Positions 61,119 through 64,000 of a stretch of 64,000 nt of DNA are shown piece by piece (within the stretch, counting starts at the first letter, position 1; each line of letters starts with the position of its first letter). The notes beneath the pieces are model-generated. The model saw nothing but the letters and a program-made list of their open reading frames with translations, was not told the origin of the DNA and made no database searches. The stretch covers positions 186,001-250,000 of the forward strand of contig CAWAQG010000008.1 in NCBI GenBank assembly GCA_963784135.1. Reading direction: 5' to 3'. Both the position numbers and the translations under genes were made by a program. Source of the DNA: JADFXI01 sp963784135. Its GTDB lineage: Bacteria; Nitrospirota; Thermodesulfovibrionia; Thermodesulfovibrionales; Dissulfurispiraceae.

Positions 61119-61530
61119 ACTCTCGGCGTTTTCGCTGGGGCTTTTTCTTATATGGGATTTTATCTCTACAGCATATATATCTGTCCTCTCGTTTGTCCTG
61201 CATCATTTGAATTTTTATTATAATTCATCGGCTGAGTGGCATGAGTATCTTTACAAGAGGACGCTATATCTGATCCCTTTTGCCTCGCTCGTCTGTGCCA
61301 CTCCGAAAATGACAATCAAGAGAAAAGCAGCGATTATTGCCATTGGGGTTATCGTCTTTCTGCTTATGGATTTGTTGTTCCTACAATATATGCTTTACCT
61401 TGAGAGAGAAGGTAACGAGGATTTATCAGATGTGATATTCCAAAGCATTGAATGGATAATGTCATTTTTGCTATGGCTGATTCCGGGCTATCCTTACCTT
61501 GGAGAACTTTTCAATAAACAGGAGGCCTGA
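61090..61530 (+). CDS. Exosortase-associated membrane protein
   Basis: A 146-residue protein with four hydrophobic segments (AFSLGLFLIWDFISTAYISV, YLIPFASLVCA, AIIAIGVIVFLLMDLLFLQY, SFLLWLIPGYPYLGELF). Its position, overlapping the exosortase gene, and its overall form match the membrane proteins that accompany XrtH-type exosortases; no catalytic motif is visible. The start is GTG. Confidence 0.7.
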   Translation: MKPKLLFLAKLSAFSLGLFLIWDFISTAYISVLSFVLHHLNFYYNSSAEWHEYLYKRTLYLIPFASLVCATPKMTIKRKAAIIAIGVIVFLLMDLLFLQYMLYLEREGNEDLSDVIFQSIEWIMSFLLWLIPGYPYLGELFNKQEA

Positions 61531-61534
61531 GATG

Positions 61535-61876
61535 CTACCGTGTGTGGGAAAGCTCTTTCTCAATAGCTTTCTTTACGAAGTTGTTGAGTGAAACGCCTTC
61601 TTTAGATGCTTCCTGAAGCGCCCTTAAATGAAGTTCTGAGCCGATACGAACATTAAAGGCGCCTTTTACGGTTTTATTCGGTTCCTTGCCTTCTCTCTTG
61701 CAAAGCTCTAAATACTCGTCAACAGATTCATGGAACGCCTTCTTAAGCTCTTGCACGCTCTGCCCCTCAAAACTTACGAGGTCGTCAATGGCTTCTATCT
61801 TTCCGTGAAATACCTCACTTTCAGCACTGTAACGCACAGTGGCGAAATATCCCTTATAGGTCATTACATCTTTCAT
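61535..61876 (-). CDS. hicB: HicB-family antitoxin
   Basis: Predicted antitoxin of a type II HicAB system. The N-terminal degenerate RNase-H-like part is YFATVRYSAESEVFHGKIEA, with VSFEGQSVQELKKAFHESVD. The C-terminal ribbon-helix-helix is FNVRIGSELHLRALQEASKE. Length 113. The start overlaps the stop of hicA (ATGA), so the toxin is translated first and coupled. It lies convergent with the exosortase partner gene. Confidence 0.9.
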   Translation of the reverse strand: MKDVMTYKGYFATVRYSAESEVFHGKIEAIDDLVSFEGQSVQELKKAFHESVDEYLELCKREGKEPNKTVKGAFNVRIGSELHLRALQEASKEGVSLNNFVKKAIEKELSHTR

Positions 61877-62133
61877 TTTATCACCCCTTTACTTTTCAAT
61901 TTTTCTTTTATTTCCTCTAATTGATACGGCTTCAAAATAGGCTTAGGGTGTGGCCTGTGAGTCTTTATAACATGCTGAGTCTTTCTATTAATAAACTCAG
62001 CCCTTGAGCCTGCTGTTCTCCCTGCGCTTGCTTCTTCATAGTCGAAAGCAGCGAGAAGCCTTTTTAATTCCTCATAGGTAAAATCTTTCGGCTTCGACAA
62101 GAAGCGTTTTAAAAGTTTTTCTATCTTGCTCAT
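61873..62133 (-). CDS. hicA: HicA-family toxin
   Basis: Predicted mRNA interferase with a double-stranded-RNA-binding-like fold. Seen: SKIEKLLKRFLSKPKDFTYE, LKRLLAAFDYEEASAGRTAG, then GSRAEFINRKTQHVIKTHRP and HPKPILKPYQLEEIKEKLKS. Other HicA proteins carry a catalytic His in G-x-S-H; here GSRAEF lacks it, but H-x-x-x-x-H (HVIKTH) remains, as in this subgroup. The ATG giving MSKIEKLL is preferred for GGGGAGA upstream. Length 86. Confidence 0.88.
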   Translation of the reverse strand: MSKIEKLLKRFLSKPKDFTYEELKRLLAAFDYEEASAGRTAGSRAEFINRKTQHVIKTHRPHPKPILKPYQLEEIKEKLKSKGVIK

Positions 62134-62225
62134 TTCACTATCTCCCCTATATTTTAGCAAAACCCCACTAAGAATGTAACTATACAATAGTTACTTAAGG
62201 GATAGCCTGAAATTCTGAAATATTG

Positions 62226-62240
62226 ACAGATGAAATCTGT
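62226..62240. promoter_or_regulatory. 15-bp palindrome next to a TATAAT (copy 2, upstream of comM)
   Basis: Same ACAGAT-GAA-ATCTGT palindrome as at 55027, directly before TATAAT (62241-62246), about 110 bp before comM. A second TTGACA overlaps its left edge. Likely the operator/promoter of comM, or of the hicAB side in the other direction. Confidence 0.55.
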
Positions 62241-62348
62241 TATAATCCTGCTTTAGACAGGCTGGGGCGGCGGCTTCAATATGAGTTTCGCCTGGTGCAT
62301 CACGTCTTGAAATCATCCGCAATATAAAAAAGAGGTTTGCTGAAAGAA

Positions 62349-63881
62349 ATGCTTTCCAAGGTCCTAAGTGCGCATGTTATCGGCATTGATGCACATCTTG
62401 TAGAGGTTGAAGTAGATATCTCATCAAAAGGCCTTCCACACTTCTCAATTGTGGGGCTCCCTGATGCTGCTGTTAAAGAGAGCCGGGACAGGATAAAGGC
62501 CGCCCTCAAGAATATCGGTTTTAATTTCCCCTTAAAGCAGATTACGGTCAATTTGGCCCCAGCAGACCTCAAAAAAGAGGGTTCAGCCTTTGACCTGCCG
62601 ATTGCCTTGGGAATCATCATAGCAGAAGGCGTCATTGCTCCGCGTTCGCTCAATAGCTTTATTGTTTCAGGCGAACTGTCACTTGACGGCAAAGTTAAAC
62701 CTGTCAGGGGAGCGCTATCAATCGCGCTCGAAGCGAAAAGGCGCGGATTAAAAGGCGTGCTCCTGCCGGTCGAAAACGCTGCTGAAGCCGCAGTAGTGGG
62801 CGGCATAAGCATTTATCACATGAAAAGCCTGCCTGAGGCTGTGGAATTCCTGGGCGGCATATCAGAAGGGAAGCCCTTTACAGTTGACCTTTCCGCCGCA
62901 ATGACCGAAAGCTCTCTTTACGAGGACGATTTCTCGGATGTAAAGGGACAGGAATACGCAAAGCGCGCGCTGGAAGTGGCAGCTGCAGGCTCCCATAATA
63001 TCCTAATGATCGGCCCTCCCGGCAGCGGGAAGACAATGCTCGCAAAACGTATTCCTTCAATATTGCCCCCCATGACCTTTGACGAAGCGCTCGAAGTTAC
63101 AAAAATACACAGCATTTCAGGGCTGTTGAGAAACGGTCAATCCCTCCTTGCAACGAGGACCTTCCGTGCTCCGCACCATACTATTTCAGATATTGCATTG
63201 ATAGGCGGCGGACAAACGCCGCGTCCCGGAGAAGTGTCACTGGCGCACCATGGGATTTTATTTCTGGACGAACTCCCGGAGTTTAAAAGGAGTGTGCTCG
63301 AAGTCCTCCGCCAGCCGCTGGAGAACGGTGTTGTTACCGTGTCGAGGGCTGCGGCAACCGTTACCTATCCTGCCCAATTTGTTCTTGTTGCAGCAATGAA
63401 CCCATGTCCCTGCGGTTACCTGGGCGACCCCAGGCATCAGTGTACCTGCACGCCCGGCATGACCAATCGCTACCGGTCAAAAATCTCCGGGCCGCTAATG
63501 GACCGTATCGATATCCATGTAAACGTTCCATCGGTGCCTTACAAGGAATTGTCGGGAGACTATTCGGGAGAGCGGTCGGAGATATTACGGCATAGGGTAT
63601 CCGAGGCGAGGGAGCGGCAGCTAAATAGGTTCAAAGGCGATAAATTGTTCGCCAACGGCCAGATGAAGACACGCCATATAAAAAAATATTGCACGTTTTC
63701 AGGAGAAGCTCACAGCCTTCTGGACACGGCTATGCAGCGGCTCGGGTTAAGTGCCCGTGCCTATTCAAGAATTCTTAAAGTCGCACGGACTGTGGCAGAC
63801 CTGGATGGCGCTGAAGCAATCGGGAGCAGCCATATTTCCGAAGCTATCCAATACCGCATGCTCGACAGGGGACAAGTTTAA
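62349..63881 (+). CDS. comM: ComM/YifB family magnesium-chelatase-like ATPase
   Basis: AAA+ helicase of the ComM family, which in naturally transformable bacteria promotes branch migration during recombination. Seen: the N-terminal Lon-like ChlI domain (VEVDISSKGLPHFSIVGLPD, then SGELSLDGKVKPVRGALSIA), Walker A GPPGSGKTMLAKRIP, Walker B ILFLDELPEF, the C4 zinc-ribbon-like insert CPCGYLGDPRHQCTC and the C-terminal helices. Length 511. The ATG giving MLSKVLSA is chosen; a TTG four codons earlier lacks a site. The same 5' end occurs truncated at 55130 and as a trace at 54104. Confidence 0.95.
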   Translation: MLSKVLSAHVIGIDAHLVEVEVDISSKGLPHFSIVGLPDAAVKESRDRIKAALKNIGFNFPLKQITVNLAPADLKKEGSAFDLPIALGIIIAEGVIAPRSLNSFIVSGELSLDGKVKPVRGALSIALEAKRRGLKGVLLPVENAAEAAVVGGISIYHMKSLPEAVEFLGGISEGKPFTVDLSAAMTESSLYEDDFSDVKGQEYAKRALEVAAAGSHNILMIGPPGSGKTMLAKRIPSILPPMTFDEALEVTKIHSISGLLRNGQSLLATRTFRAPHHTISDIALIGGGQTPRPGEVSLAHHGILFLDELPEFKRSVLEVLRQPLENGVVTVSRAAATVTYPAQFVLVAAMNPCPCGYLGDPRHQCTCTPGMTNRYRSKISGPLMDRIDIHVNVPSVPYKELSGDYSGERSEILRHRVSEARERQLNRFKGDKLFANGQMKTRHIKKYCTFSGEAHSLLDTAMQRLGLSARAYSRILKVARTVADLDGAEAIGSSHISEAIQYRMLDRGQV

Positions 63882-63941
63882 GGTGCGAAAGAGTTGACCC
63901 AACATATATTATATCGGGATTCTGATGCATACTCGCGCACA

Positions 63942-64000
63942 TTTACTTTTGATGTTTTATCTTGCTACAATCTAAAAAAATCTTACTGGAGGGTTTCATG
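63942..64000 (+). promoter_or_regulatory. Promoter, ribosome binding site and start codon of the next gene
   Basis: TTTACT (63942-63947), an 18-bp spacer and TACAAT (63966-63971), then GGAGGG and an ATG at the last three bases of the window. Only the start codon of the downstream gene is visible, so its product cannot be named. Confidence 0.55.

Noticed and set aside
1..64000. tRNA, rRNA, CRISPR array or intact transposase
   Set aside because: None seen in the gaps by reading; a tRNA scan or covariance search was not possible here.

Overview
The window looks like a chromosomal segment of a Gram-negative, probably anaerobic environmental bacterium. The gene content (mreBCD-mrdA-rodA, murA, short FtsY, FeoB/Fur iron cluster, exosortase, SWIB/H1-like protein, DGR) and a C-terminal cysteine motif on a membrane sensor suggest Nitrospirota or a deltaproteobacterial relative. 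That placement is an inference from gene content; there is no rRNA gene here. I found no tRNA, rRNA, CRISPR array or intact transposase. Several families of short dispersed repeats are present, including the common 'GTCATTCCCG' inverted repeat and a 129-bp MITE-like element.

Layout. 0.1-2.2 kb: uvrB. 2.2-12.8 kb: an accessory stretch with a class II Fic protein under nested palindromes, an Mrr type IV restriction enzyme, a HipA-like kinase/DUF3037 pair, a few small metabolic or regulatory genes, and an FRG-domain/dynamin-like GTPase pair that resembles a defence unit. 13-31 kb: mostly core genes (SWIB/H1-like protein, Hsp20, dnaE-accA, ftsY, an Ig-like/AMIN surface protein, mreBCD-mrdA-rodA, ribH-nusB, a nitronate monooxygenase-like enzyme, an amino acid permease). 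31-36 kb: an HDOD protein and an iron cluster (DtxR-FeoA regulator, zinc ribbon, feoB, fur with a Fur box). 36-53 kb: a TMTC-like TPR protein, ppk and ppx, two membrane proteins, deoC/aminotransferase/yraN/toprim, a glycolytic operon (fba-pgk-pfk-pfk), an L,D-transpeptidase and murA.

53-64 kb holds the most striking region. A radical SAM gene and a comM/yifB gene appear to have been adjacent and overlapping once. They are now separated by about 8 kb, and pieces of their junction occur three times. The intervening DNA carries a response regulator, a DUF4258/DUF2283 pair, a HicAB toxin-antitoxin pair and a complete diversity-generating retroelement (DGR). In order the DGR has a GEMM-I (cyclic dinucleotide) riboswitch, a (CAGT)10 tetranucleotide repeat, avd, target gene 1 with variable region VR1, the template repeat TR, a reverse transcriptase with a MutS-like tail, and target gene 2 with VR2. 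An exosortase and its membrane partner follow. Aligned by hand, TR and the two VRs differ within the repeat only at adenines of TR (26 sites in VR1, 22 in VR2), apart from a 2-nt insertion in VR1 that truncates target 1. Target 2 ends in a sorting-signal-like tail, so the inferred system makes a hypervariable C-type-lectin-like protein, exports and anchors it by exosortase, and may tie its diversification to a second messenger and to phase variation.

A second candidate novelty is a ~180-bp structured element found twice (9.2 and 32.3 kb). Its 33-bp arms covary between copies while the core is conserved, which suggests an uncharacterised structured RNA or a non-autonomous mobile element.
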